Shown here: piece by piece, positions 8,513 to 16,601 of the stretch
Layout: each line of letters opens with the position of its first letter
How positions within the stretch are numbered: position 1 is the stretch's first letter
Source of the DNA: Gemmataceae bacterium
GTDB taxonomy: Bacteria > Planctomycetota > Planctomycetia > Gemmatales > Gemmataceae
Direction: 5' to 3'
DNA: 36,790 nt
Assembly (NCBI GenBank): GCA_020847555.1
Contig: JADLBT010000534.1
Span: 1-36,790, forward strand
Notes under the pieces: model-generated
What the model was told of the DNA's origin: nothing
Databases searched by the model: none
Seen by the model: the letters and a program-made list of their open reading frames with translations, nothing else
Made by a program: the position numbers and the translations under genes

Positions 8513-8878
8513 ATGGCCGAGCAGCAACCACCGAGGTCATTCGTCCCGCCGGAAGTGTGCGAAACGCTCGACGCCGTGAGCCGTCTGCTCCACCAGGCTC
8601 AGCACCTCGGCCCCGAGGCCCAGCAGCAGCTCGCGGATCTGGTGGACGAATTGAACCGCACTCTGAGCGCGACGGCGGTCGCGCCGGAGGAGCTGTCCCA
8701 TCTCCGTGAGAGCGCTGCCCACCTGGCCGAGGCGCTCGAACACCAGCACGACGAGGGGTTGCTGGCGGCGGCACGGGATCGTCTGGAAGAGGCCGCCGCC
8801 GGTCTGGAGGCGCGGGCACCGACCCTTGCCGGGATCACGCGCCGCTTCCTCGACGTTCTGTCCAACCTGGGGATCTGA
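8513..8878 (+). CDS. DUF4404 family protein
   Basis: A 121-residue protein, all helical and acidic, ending in the family-like tail TRRFLDVLSNLGI. Length, helix pattern and C-terminus resemble DUF4404, a small family of unknown function made of two helical hairpins with heptad-like Leu/Ala spacing (likely coiled coil). It begins MAEQQPPRSFVPPEV. AGGAGG at 8501-8506 stands 6 bases before the ATG at 8513, which decides the start against the in-frame codon at 8495. Divergent from the sigma factor gene. Assignment is from pattern, not a search. Confidence 0.75.
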   Translation: MAEQQPPRSFVPPEVCETLDAVSRLLHQAQHLGPEAQQQLADLVDELNRTLSATAVAPEELSHLRESAAHLAEALEHQHDEGLLAAARDRLEEAAAGLEARAPTLAGITRRFLDVLSNLGI

Positions 8879-8912
8879 GCGAGCCGGCCCGTGTCGCACG
8901 ACCGATTGGGTC

Positions 8913-8940
8913 AAGCCCACGGGTGGCGTCCTGTGGGCTT
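8913..8940. repeat. Single-hairpin member of the dispersed repeat
   Basis: AAGCCCAC (8913-8920) and GTGGGCTT (8933-8940) enclose GGGTGGCGTCCT. It is the one-hairpin form of the family, placed 35 bases after the stop of the DUF4404 gene, where it could act as a terminator. Confidence 0.75.
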
Positions 8941-9072
8941 TACCCACAACGGTGGCACCCCATCCCCGTGAACCTGCGCTGGCGCCTCGTTCGTCCGCGG
9001 CCCGCCGTTTCTGGTGCCTGCCTCAGGCTGGCCAGTCTGGGTTGACCTGGGAACTCGACCCCCGGCGCAGCC

Positions 9073-9101
9073 TTGACGGCGCCCGGACAGGCAGGTAAGT
9101 T
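9073..9101 (+). promoter_or_regulatory. Candidate sigma-70 promoter for the first Aas-like gene
   Basis: TTGACG (9073-9078) and TAAGTT (9096-9101) are 17 bases apart. The predicted start near 9108 gives a leader of about 45 bases to the GTG at 9153, which has AGGAG at 9141-9145. Confidence 0.5.
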
Positions 9102-9152
9102 GCGTGGTGTTAGCGGGGACTATCGCCCGCGGACCGCCCCAGGAGCCTCGTC

Positions 9153-11492
9153 GTGTGCCGCGTCCCAGCGACCGCCTGTCTTGCGTGGATGGAGCCGTTG
9201 CTTGACGAGGTTCAGCCGTGGACCCTTCTCGCGAGCAGCGGACTGCTCCTGCTGCTGGCGTGGTGGTGCCGCTACGGGTTGTTCGTTCGGCTGCCCCTGT
9301 GGCTCCTGGCCCGCACCGTTTGCCGGCTGCGGGTCCACGGGGCGGAGAACGTGCCCGGCCGCGGGGCCGCCCTGCTCGTCTGCAACCCCACTACACCCCT
9401 CGACGCCCTCCTCCTGCTGGCCGCCCAGAAGCGGCGGGTGCGCTTCCTCGTCTGGCCGCCGCGTCCGGGGCCGTGGTGGCTGCGGCCGGTCCTGCGGCTG
9501 GCCAACGTCACCCCTATCGACACCTCCGAGTCCGGGCCGCGCGGCGTCATCCAGTCGTTGCGCGAGGCCGGGGACGCCCTGGCGCGGGGAGAGGTCGTCT
9601 GCCTGTTCGCGGAGGGCGGGAGCACCCGGGCCGGGTTCCTCCTGCCGTTCCACCGGGCGCTGGAGCAGGTCGTGCAGCGCGGGCCGGTGCCGATCATTCC
9701 TACCTGCCTCGACCCGGTTCGGGGGAGCCTGTTCACCACCCACGGCCCGGGGACGTTCTGGAAGCGGCCGCACCGGCTGCGCTATCCGGTCAGCATCGCC
9801 TTTGGCCGTCCGTTGCCGGCGACGACGTCGGCCGCCGAGGTGCGTCAGGAGATCCAGAAGCTGTCGGCCGGGTGTTCGGTCCGCCGCGCTGCCGACCGGA
9901 TCCCGGCTCATCGGCAGTTCGTGCGCACCGCTGCCCGCCACCCGTTCCGCGTCTGCATCCTCGACCCGAGCAGCCCGTACAAGCTCGTCTTCCGGTACGG
10001 CGAAACGCTCGCCGGAGCCAGGATCCTCATCCGCAGGCTGCGCCCCCTCGTCGGAGATGCGCGCATGGTGGGGGTGTGGCTGCCGCCGGGCGCCGGTGGG
10101 GCGATTACCAACATCGCCCTGGCCCTGATGGGCAAGGTGGCGGTCAACCTGAACTACACCTCCTCACCCGAGGCCATCCGGTCCGCCATCCGGCAGTGCG
10201 AGATCCGGACCGTCCTCACGGCCGGCCGGTTCCTCGCGAAGCTGCCGCTCGACCCCGGGCCGGGGGTCGAGGTGTTCAACCTGGAAACGCTGCGAACGCA
10301 GGTCACCGGCTGGGAGCGCCTCCGAACATTCCTGGGGGTGCTGCTCCTGCCCGGGTTCGTCCAGGAGCGCTGGGTTCTCGGCCTGGGCGGGCACCGCAAC
10401 GACGACCTGGCGACGATCATCTTCTCCAGCGGCAGCACCGGCGACCCCAAGGGGGTGATGCTGACCCACGGCAACATCGCCGCCAACGCCGAGTCGATGA
10501 TCCAGGCGATCAACCTGCGAGCGAAGGACCGGGCGCTGGCTATCCTGCCGTTCTTCCACAGCTTCGGGTACACAGTCACCCTCTGGGTGCCGCTCCAGGT
10601 CGGCGCCTCGGTCGTCTACCACGTCGATCCGCGGGCGGCGAAGGAGATCGGCGATCTGTGCCGCACCCATCGGTGCAGCATCTTCCTCTCGACCCCGACG
10701 TTCCTGCGGTTCTGCGCCCGGCGGTGCGAGCCGGAAGATTTTCGGACGGTCCGGCTGCTGGTGGTGGGGGCCGAGAAGATGCCGCCGTCGCTGGCGCAGG
10801 AGTTCCAGGAGAAGTTCGGCGTGCTCCCGGTGGAAGGGTACGGCTGCACCGAACTGTCGCCGGTGACGGCGACGAACCTCCCGGACTGGGAGCGCGACGG
10901 CGTGCGCGGCATCTGGAACCGGCCGGGAACGATCGGCCAGCCGATCCCGGGGGTGGCGATCCGCATCGTCAACCCGGAGACGGGGGAGGCGGTCCCGCCC
11001 GGCCAGGAGGGGCTGATGCTGGTCCACGGGGCCAACGTGATGGTCGGCTACCTGGGCAAGCCGGACCAGACGGCCGAGGTGCTTCGCGACGGCTGGTACG
11101 TGACGGGCGACATTGGCAAGTACGATGAGGACGGGTTCATCACCATCACGGACCGCCTTTCACGGTTCAGCAAGATCGGCGGGGAGATGGTTCCGCACCA
11201 GAAGATCGAGGACGAGCTGCACGAGATCGCGCGGACGACGGAGCGGACGTTCGTGGTGACTGCTGTCCCGGACGAGGGCAAGGGCGAGCGGTTGGTGGTG
11301 CTGCACGTGGCTCTGAACAGCGGAGTGGACGTGCGCCAGGTGTGGACGGAGCTGAGCGGCCGCGGGCTGCCGAATCTGTGGCTGCCGCGCGAGCGCGACT
11401 TCTTTCAGATCGCGGAGCTGCCGGTCCTCGGCAGCGGCAAGCTCGACCTGAAGCGGGTCAAGGAGCTGGCCCTCGACCGGACGCGGAGTTGA
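9153..11492 (+). CDS. Aas-like acyltransferase / acyl-ACP (acyl-CoA) synthetase fusion
   Basis: A 779-residue protein with the Aas layout: a membrane segment (about 25-55), a PlsC-type acyltransferase domain (about 60-240), then an AMP-forming acyl ligase (about 270-770). In Aas the ligase activates a fatty acid to acyl-ACP and the acyltransferase attaches it to lysophospholipid at the inner membrane. The ligase motifs are complete: SSGSTGDPKG at 425-434, EGYGCTE at 561-567, GWYVTGDIG and the final catalytic Lys in LGSGKLDLK (K763). The acyltransferase is odd. Its HX4D site reads CNPTTPLD, so the catalytic His is Pro (P79), while the second motif FAEGGSTRAG is intact. The domain may therefore bind without transferring. 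The start is a GTG set by AGGAG 7 bases upstream; an ATG at 9189 is the alternative. Confidence 0.9.
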   Translation: MCRVPATACLAWMEPLLDEVQPWTLLASSGLLLLLAWWCRYGLFVRLPLWLLARTVCRLRVHGAENVPGRGAALLVCNPTTPLDALLLLAAQKRRVRFLVWPPRPGPWWLRPVLRLANVTPIDTSESGPRGVIQSLREAGDALARGEVVCLFAEGGSTRAGFLLPFHRALEQVVQRGPVPIIPTCLDPVRGSLFTTHGPGTFWKRPHRLRYPVSIAFGRPLPATTSAAEVRQEIQKLSAGCSVRRAADRIPAHRQFVRTAARHPFRVCILDPSSPYKLVFRYGETLAGARILIRRLRPLVGDARMVGVWLPPGAGGAITNIALALMGKVAVNLNYTSSPEAIRSAIRQCEIRTVLTAGRFLAKLPLDPGPGVEVFNLETLRTQVTGWERLRTFLGVLLLPGFVQERWVLGLGGHRNDDLATIIFSSGSTGDPKGVMLTHGNIAANAESMIQAINLRAKDRALAILPFFHSFGYTVTLWVPLQVGASVVYHVDPRAAKEIGDLCRTHRCSIFLSTPTFLRFCARRCEPEDFRTVRLLVVGAEKMPPSLAQEFQEKFGVLPVEGYGCTELSPVTATNLPDWERDGVRGIWNRPGTIGQPIPGVAIRIVNPETGEAVPPGQEGLMLVHGANVMVGYLGKPDQTAEVLRDGWYVTGDIGKYDEDGFITITDRLSRFSKIGGEMVPHQKIEDELHEIARTTERTFVVTAVPDEGKGERLVVLHVALNSGVDVRQVWTELSGRGLPNLWLPRERDFFQIAELPVLGSGKLDLKRVKELALDRTRS

Positions 11493-11825
11493 GCCGGGCT
11501 GGCAGCGAAGACCCCTCCTCCCTCCCCGAAACGGGGAGGGGGCAGATGAGCCCGAACGATGGAGGTGAAGCTGCTCCTGGGGTTGGCGCATCAGCTGCGG
11601 TGGTTCCGCGAGCATGGCGACCGCGCGCCGGAAGGGAGTTCGGCCGGCGTCGATTCGCCCTGAAAGGTTCCGGCAGGCGCGAGGAGCGGGCCAGGGAGGA
11701 CGTTCGCAATCGTCCTGGCCCCTGGAATCGCGCGCCGGCCGGTCGTAGAGTTTCCTCGGCCCGGCCGCGGCGCGGCCGGGGCCGGAACAACTGGGAAGCT
11801 GCACCTCCTCGGGCGGAAATTGGCC
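11493..11825. other. Gap between the two Aas-like genes
   Basis: This 333-base gap holds no convincing gene. Just after the first gene, CCCTCCCCG (11520-11528) and CGGGGAGGG (11532-11540) form a perfect hairpin with an AAA loop, but no T-run follows, so read-through into the second gene is possible. TAGAGT at 11746-11751 is a weak -10 candidate for the second gene. Confidence 0.5.
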
Positions 11826-14477
11826 ATGCTCGTGCTGCGCTATGTCCTGTGGGCGATCGGCAGACTTCTCCTGACGATGCGCTACCGCATTCGCGTCCGC
11901 GGACTCGACCAGCTGAAGGGACTCAAGGGCGGGGCGCTGATCCTGCCCAACCACCCCGCGTACACCGACCCGGCCATCATGCTAACGCTGCTGTGGCCGC
12001 ACCTGCACCCGCGGCCGCTGATGTGGGAGGGGCCCCGCGGGAGTCGGTTCTTCGCCCTGCTGATCAAGCTCACCCACGCCATCCCGGTCCCGGACCTGTC
12101 GCAGGCCAGCAAGCGCGCCCGGGAGCGCGCCGAGAAGGCCCTCGACGCCACCGCCGACGCGGTCCGCCGCGGCGACAACGTGCTGATGTGGCCCGCCGGG
12201 CGCGTCTACCGCAGCGGCAAGGAGTCGCTCGGCCCCGCCCGGGCCGCGGCCGACATCCTCCGCCGCGTCCCCGAGGCCGACGTCGTCCTGGCCCGCACCC
12301 GCGGCCTGTGGGGCAGCTCGTTCGGCTACGCCTTCACCGGCAAGACGCCGTCGCTGGGCACGCGCCTGCTCGCCAGCCTCGGATGGCTGCTGGCAAGCCT
12401 GCTGTTCTTCATGCCGCGCCGCAAGATCGAGATCACCCTGGAGCGCATCGACCGGACCCGCATGCCGGAGCTGACGCGCGTGAAGCTCAACCCGTGGCTG
12501 GAAGCGTGGTACAACGCGCCGGGGCCGGAGCAGCCCACCTACGTCCCGTACCATTTCCTTCTCGGTCCGCGGACCCGCGAATTTCCCCGGCCGGGCGGCC
12601 TGTCCGACGCCGACCTGGCGCAGCTCAAGCCGCAGACGCGCGCGGAGGTGGAGAAGATCCTCGCCGCCAGGCTGCGCCGGCCGCTGACCGAGGACGAGAA
12701 GCAGCCGCAGACGGGCCTCGACCACCTCGGCCTCGACAGCCTCGACCGGATGGAGGTGACGCTCAACGTTGAGCAGCGTTTCGGGTTCTCCAGCGACCAG
12801 ATGCCGGCGACAGTGGGCGAGCTGTGTGTCCTCGCCCAGGGACTGGCCGCCAAGGGGCCGCCCCGCCCCACCCCGCCGCAGTGGTTCCACCCGCCCGGCG
12901 ACGACCGGGCGCCCGAGATCCTCGCCGACACCGTCGCCGAGGCGTTCGTCCGCCGCGCCCTCCAGAGCCGCAAGGACGTGGCGGCCGCGGACGACCTGGC
13001 TGGCGTCGTGACGTATGAACGCATGCTGATCGGTGCGCTGCTGATGGCAAGGCGCTTCCGCGATCTGCCGGGAGAGAACGTCGGGCTGATGCTCCCGGCG
13101 TCGGTCGGCGGCGACATCGCGCTGCTGGGGCTGTACCTGGCGGGCAAGCTGCCGGTCGTCCTCAACTGGACGACCGGGCCGGCGAACCTGGCTCACGCCG
13201 TCCGGCTCATGGCCCTCAGGCACGTCATCACGTCGGAGGTGTTCGTCGATCGGACCGGCATCGAGGTGGACGAAGCCGAATACGTCTTCCTGGAGGAGGT
13301 GCGCGAAGGGATCGGCAAGTGGGAGATGGTGCGGACACTGCTGTCGGTGCGGTGGTTCGCCGCCTCGGTGGCCGCCTCGGTGCCCCGGGCCAACCCGGAC
13401 AACCCGGCCGTGGTGCTGTTCACGAGCGGCTCGGAGCGGGCGCCGAAGGCGGTGCCGCTGACGCATCGCAACCTGCTGAGTAACCAGCGCGCCGGCATCT
13501 CCGTGTTCGGCCTGACCCGGCAGGACTGCGCCCTCGGCTTCCTGCCCACGTTCCACAGTTTCGGGCTGTCGATCACCACCTTGCTGCCGCTGCTGTCCGG
13601 CATCCGCGTCGTCCACCATCCGGACCCGACGGACGCTGGCGGGCTGGCGCGCAAGGTCGGCACGTACAAGGTGACGGTGTTCGTCGGCACGCCGACGTTC
13701 CTCAGCTACGTCCTGGAGCGGGCGGGCGAGGGCCAGCTGGAGAGCCTGCGGCTGATCGTCGTCGGGGCCGAGAAGTGCCCGCCGGAGCTGGCGAAGCGGG
13801 CCGGGGAGGGCGCGAAGGGGGCGAAGGTGCTCGAGGGGTACGGGATCACGGAATGCGGGCCGGTCGTCTCGGTTAACCGGCCCGACGCCAACCGTCCGGG
13901 AACGCTCGGCCAGCCGCTGCCGGGTGTGGATGTACAGGTGGTGGACGTGGAGACGGACCGGCCGCTACCGCGCGGCCAGATGGGGATGTTGCTCGTCAGC
14001 GGGCCGAACGTCTTCCCCGGCTACATCGGGTTTGACGGCCCCTCGCCGTTCCAGGACCGCGACGGGAAGCGCTGGTACGTCACGGGCGACCTGGCGACCC
14101 TGGACGACGCCGGGTACATCCACTTCGGCGGGCGGCTCAAGCGTTTCCTCAAGGCGGGCGGCGAGATGATCTCCCTGCCGGCGCTGGAGGAGCCGCTCGC
14201 CCGCCGGTGGCCGCCGACCGACCAGGGGCCGCGGGTGGCGGTTGAGGGGGTCGAGGCGGCCGACGGGCCGCGCATCGTCCTGTTCACGACAGAGGCGATC
14301 AGCGCGGACGAGGCGAACGCGACGCTGGTCCAGGCGGGGCTGGCGCGGATGCTGCGTGTGCGGGAGGTGCGGCGGGTGAAGGCCATCCCGGTGCTCGGGA
14401 CGGGGAAGACCGATTACAAGGTGCTGCGCCAGTGGATTACTGCCGGCGAACCCCAGCCGGAGCCAGCCGCGACATGA
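11826..14477 (+). CDS. Acyltransferase-ACP-acyl ligase three-domain protein
   Basis: An 883-residue fusion. Residues 1-230 are a PlsC-type acyltransferase with an intact HX4D site (NHPAYTD, H43/D48), but the second motif reads WPAGRVYRSG, with Ala where Glu is usual (FPEG). A hydrophobic stretch at about 178-198 may anchor it. Residues 270-345 are an acyl carrier domain with the phosphopantetheine site GLDSLDRME (S305). Residues 360-870 are an AMP-forming ligase with LFTSGSERAPKAVPLTH (Aas-like SGSE rather than SGST), PTFHSFG, EGYGITECGP, RWYVTGDLA and the catalytic Lys in LGTGKTDYK. The built-in carrier suggests the ligase loads its own ACP, which then feeds the transferase. The ATG at 11826 is taken as start; an in-frame TTG at 11820 is possible. 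The preceding gene encodes a related protein without the carrier, so a common pathway of lipid acylation or remodelling is likely. Confidence 0.9.
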   Translation: MLVLRYVLWAIGRLLLTMRYRIRVRGLDQLKGLKGGALILPNHPAYTDPAIMLTLLWPHLHPRPLMWEGPRGSRFFALLIKLTHAIPVPDLSQASKRARERAEKALDATADAVRRGDNVLMWPAGRVYRSGKESLGPARAAADILRRVPEADVVLARTRGLWGSSFGYAFTGKTPSLGTRLLASLGWLLASLLFFMPRRKIEITLERIDRTRMPELTRVKLNPWLEAWYNAPGPEQPTYVPYHFLLGPRTREFPRPGGLSDADLAQLKPQTRAEVEKILAARLRRPLTEDEKQPQTGLDHLGLDSLDRMEVTLNVEQRFGFSSDQMPATVGELCVLAQGLAAKGPPRPTPPQWFHPPGDDRAPEILADTVAEAFVRRALQSRKDVAAADDLAGVVTYERMLIGALLMARRFRDLPGENVGLMLPASVGGDIALLGLYLAGKLPVVLNWTTGPANLAHAVRLMALRHVITSEVFVDRTGIEVDEAEYVFLEEVREGIGKWEMVRTLLSVRWFAASVAASVPRANPDNPAVVLFTSGSERAPKAVPLTHRNLLSNQRAGISVFGLTRQDCALGFLPTFHSFGLSITTLLPLLSGIRVVHHPDPTDAGGLARKVGTYKVTVFVGTPTFLSYVLERAGEGQLESLRLIVVGAEKCPPELAKRAGEGAKGAKVLEGYGITECGPVVSVNRPDANRPGTLGQPLPGVDVQVVDVETDRPLPRGQMGMLLVSGPNVFPGYIGFDGPSPFQDRDGKRWYVTGDLATLDDAGYIHFGGRLKRFLKAGGEMISLPALEEPLARRWPPTDQGPRVAVEGVEAADGPRIVLFTTEAISADEANATLVQAGLARMLRVREVRRVKAIPVLGTGKTDYKVLRQWITAGEPQPEPAAT

Positions 14478-14499
14478 CCGGGGTGGGTGTCGTGCCACC

Positions 14500-14527
14500 A
14501 AGGCCACGGGCTGCGTCCCGTGGCCTT
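14500..14527. repeat. Single-hairpin member of the dispersed repeat
   Basis: AAGGCCACGGG (14500-14510) and CCCGTGGCCTT (14517-14527) are a perfect 11-base inverted repeat with a 6-base loop, followed by T. It sits between the convergent stops at 14477 and 14562 and could terminate transcription from both sides. Confidence 0.8.
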
Positions 14528-14561
14528 TACCTGCTTCACCGCCCCCCCAACCGGATCACGC

Positions 14562-14900
14562 TCACCCCTCGTCCCAGAAGATGGTGCGGCAGCGGCGGCA
14601 CTGACCGATCAGGTAATCGGTCTTCTTGCCGGACAGGAAGGTGAAGGTACACTTCTCCAGCGCGGGCAACCCCAGGCCGCAGGTGCAAGCCTTCTCGCGC
14701 TGGCGGCCCATGCCGAAGAACTGCTTCCACGCCTGCAGGTTGAACAGGCCGAGACGCTCCACCTCGTCACTGAGAAAGTGGCTCAGCCGGACCCACCGCA
14801 CGTCCAGCGGCGTCTGGAAACCGAGGGTTTCGCAGGCTGCCACGATGGGGTACGACGGAGCGTCGCAGGCGATTTCGATCGGTCCGAAGTGGTTGGCCAT
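14562..14900 (-). CDS. Small Cys-rich hypothetical protein, possible zinc ribbon
   Basis: A 112-residue protein of no recognised family. The N-terminal half looks globular (MANHFGPIEIACDAPSYPIV). The C-terminal half carries ACTCGLG, a further EKC, and CRRCRTIFWDEG. The CxC and CxxC pairs about 25 residues apart resemble a zinc ribbon, and the final CRRCRTIFW resembles zinc-ribbon ends that bind metal. GGAGG stands about 8 bases before the ATG at 14900. The upstream gap to 15105 (205 bases) shows nothing further. Confidence 0.7.
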   Translation of the reverse strand: MANHFGPIEIACDAPSYPIVAACETLGFQTPLDVRWVRLSHFLSDEVERLGLFNLQAWKQFFGMGRQREKACTCGLGLPALEKCTFTFLSGKKTDYLIGQCRRCRTIFWDEG

Positions 14901-15105
14901 GCTGTCTCTCCTCCCACTCGACGGGTGGCTTTCTCCCAGTCACCCGCTCCGCCAACGGCTGGTTGATACCGGCGGCCCGGCTGCTTCCTCCTGCCCCATT
15001 AAACGCGGCAACTTTCGTGCCGCATCGGCTCGCTGTGTCGAGAGGGTGTGGAAGTGAGTCCATTCCGCCCACAGACGGCCACCGGAGTGGGTCGATTGAG
15101 CACAC

Positions 15106-15555
15106 TCAAAGTTCACCGTACCAGCGGCATGTCAACAGGGCGACCAGGGCGAGGACCGTCTCGACCCCGCGTTCCGCCGTGGGTGAGAGTTGTTCCCCGA
15201 ACGCGACCGTCGCCGCCGGCACGGTCACGAGCCACGCGCGGGGCCGTCGGCCGTAGACCGCCTGCGCCAGGGCGAGCAACCACCGCGGATCGCCCGTGTG
15301 TCCCAGTCCGATCGGTCCTCCTGCGGAACCCAGCCGCGTTACCTCGACTCCCCCGTCCGGTCGCTCCACGCGGGCGTCCACGAATAATGCGCGGTCGGCG
15401 ACTGCGAGAGGTTCGGCCAGTTCGGGGGTCAACTGCTGGACAGCAAGCGCCTGGAGATGCGGCAACCCCCACGCGGCCGCCGCCCGCGCCACCAGCGGGC
15501 CGGCGCCGTCGTCGCTGCGCAGGGTGTTGCCGTAACCGATGAGCAGCAGGGCCAT
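15106..15555 (-). CDS. Hydrogenase maturation protease (M52 family)
   Basis: A 149-residue protein of the HyaD/HybD type, the endopeptidase that removes the C-terminal tail of the nickel-iron hydrogenase large subunit after nickel is inserted. It starts with the family signature GYGNTLRSDDGAGP (residues 7-20), whose Asp binds nickel, followed by ALFVDARV with the second metal Asp (near residue 60) and GHTGDP with the His ligand (near 90). Length is normal. No hydrogenase subunit or hyp accessory gene is in the window, so it is an orphan; it may act on a hydrogenase encoded elsewhere or on another protein. No good ribosome binding site precedes the ATG. Confidence 0.85.
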   Translation of the reverse strand: MALLLIGYGNTLRSDDGAGPLVARAAAAWGLPHLQALAVQQLTPELAEPLAVADRALFVDARVERPDGGVEVTRLGSAGGPIGLGHTGDPRWLLALAQAVYGRRPRAWLVTVPAATVAFGEQLSPTAERGVETVLALVALLTCRWYGEL

Positions 15556-15605
15556 GAGTTCGCCAGGAGATTAAATCTTGCAGGATCGCGCAGCTGGCGC
15601 GTCGG

Positions 15606-15625
15606 ACCAGCCCGGAGCGCCAGCG
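15606..15625. repeat. Half copy of the 'accagcccggagcgccagcg' element
   Basis: The 20 bases here are identical to 32198-32217, where they form one arm of a long inverted repeat. Here the matching second arm is missing. It lies in the divergent promoter region between the hydrogenase protease and mutM genes. Confidence 0.6.
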
Positions 15626-15650
15626 CCGGGCGAGCCACCCTGGCCCGAGT

Positions 15651-15659
15651 TGTTATAAT
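15651..15659 (+). promoter_or_regulatory. Extended -10 promoter of mutM
   Basis: TGTTATAAT is a perfect extended -10 element (TG, one base, TATAAT at 15654-15659). There is no good -35 box, as expected for this promoter type. Start near 15666 gives a leader of about 29 bases. Confidence 0.55.
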
Positions 15660-15694
15660 ACGGACGGTTGTCCCCACTCCCCGCGAGGTACGCC

Positions 15695-16543
15695 GTGCCC
15701 GAACTGCCGGAAGTCGAGACCGTCGTGCGCGACCTACGCCCGCGCCTGCTCGGGCTCCGCATCGCGTCGGTCCAGACCAGTGGGCTCAAGTTGCGTCGCG
15801 ACTGGTCCGACGCCTGGACGGCCGCCCTCACTGGCCGGCACGTTCGCGAAGTCCGGCGCCGCGGAAAGTGGATCCTGACCGTCCTCGATACCGACCTGCA
15901 TCTGGTGTTCCACCTGGGCATGAGCGGCCAGCTCACGGTGGCGACCGCGCAAGAGCCGGCCCAACCGCACACGCACCTGACCTTCGCCCTCGACCGCGGC
16001 GCCGACCAGTTGCGCTTCCGCGACATCCGCCGCTTCGGCAGTGCCACCCTGTACACCTCCGCCGCGGCGGTCCAGCGCGCGTTCGAGGAGGCCAACCTTG
16101 GCCCCGAGCCGTTCGACCTCGATCCGGCCTACTGGCGGCAGCGCCTGGCCGCCACCGAGCGCTGCCTGAAGGCGGTCCTGCTCGACCAGACCATTGTGGC
16201 CGGCGTGGGCAACATCTACGCGGACGAGTCGCTGTTCACCGCGCGCCTCCACCCCGGCCGAGCCGCGAACACCCTGACCGCCGCGGAGGCGCGGCGCCTG
16301 CGCGAGGCGATCCCGGCGGTCCTGAATCGGGCCATCGCGAAACGCGGCTCGAGCATCCGTAACTACGTCGGCGGGTCGGGACGCAGGGGCGAATATCAGG
16401 AGGAACTCCTCGCCTACGGGCGCACCGGCCGGCCCTGCTCCCGCTGTGGCCGCGCGATCGAGCGTACCCGCCTGGCCGGCCGTTCGACGCACTTTTGCCC
16501 CCACTGCCAGAAGGAGAGCCGGCGGTCCGAGCCCGAAGTGTGA
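15695..16543 (+). CDS. mutM: Formamidopyrimidine-DNA glycosylase (Fpg/MutM)
   Basis: A 282-residue base-excision repair glycosylase and AP lyase that removes 8-oxoguanine and ring-opened purines. The GTG at 15695 must be the start because the mature protein begins PELPEVETV; its Pro is the Schiff-base nucleophile and the next Glu the acid. GCGAGG lies 7 bases upstream. The conserved Lys is in RGKWIL (K58), the helix-two-turn-helix contains GVGNIYADESLF, and the C-terminal zinc finger has CSRCG and CPHC (about 249-270). The last residues (SEPEV) and the stop codon are encoded inside a long palindromic repeat (16526-16586). The histidine kinase gene starts 58 bases after the stop. Confidence 0.97.
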   Translation: MPELPEVETVVRDLRPRLLGLRIASVQTSGLKLRRDWSDAWTAALTGRHVREVRRRGKWILTVLDTDLHLVFHLGMSGQLTVATAQEPAQPHTHLTFALDRGADQLRFRDIRRFGSATLYTSAAAVQRAFEEANLGPEPFDLDPAYWRQRLAATERCLKAVLLDQTIVAGVGNIYADESLFTARLHPGRAANTLTAAEARRLREAIPAVLNRAIAKRGSSIRNYVGGSGRRGEYQEELLAYGRTGRPCSRCGRAIERTRLAGRSTHFCPHCQKESRRSEPEV

Positions 16544-16586
16544 GCGAGGGGCTTGTCTCCCCCCTCGCTCACGCTTCGGGCTCGGA
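16526..16586. repeat. Long palindrome overlapping the end of mutM
   Basis: A 26-base arm (16526-16551, starting TCCGAGCCCGAAG) pairs with 16561-16586 (ending TTCGGGCTCGGA) with one G-T mismatch and a 9-base loop. The first arm carries the last codons and TGA stop of mutM. The second arm ends 15 bases before the next start codon at 16602. It looks like an inserted REP-type element adopted as coding sequence. Confidence 0.85.
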
Positions 16587-16601
16587 TGACGACCCCTACC
16601 C

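Noticed and set aside
11982..13619. Open frame of 545 codons opposite the three-domain protein
   Set aside because: Antisense to a gene with intact catalytic motifs; rich in His, Arg, Gln and without domains.
9153..14477. Polyketide or non-ribosomal peptide synthesis locus
   Set aside because: Ligase and carrier domains occur, but there is no ketosynthase, condensation or thioesterase domain, and the acyltransferase is of the lipid (PlsC) type.
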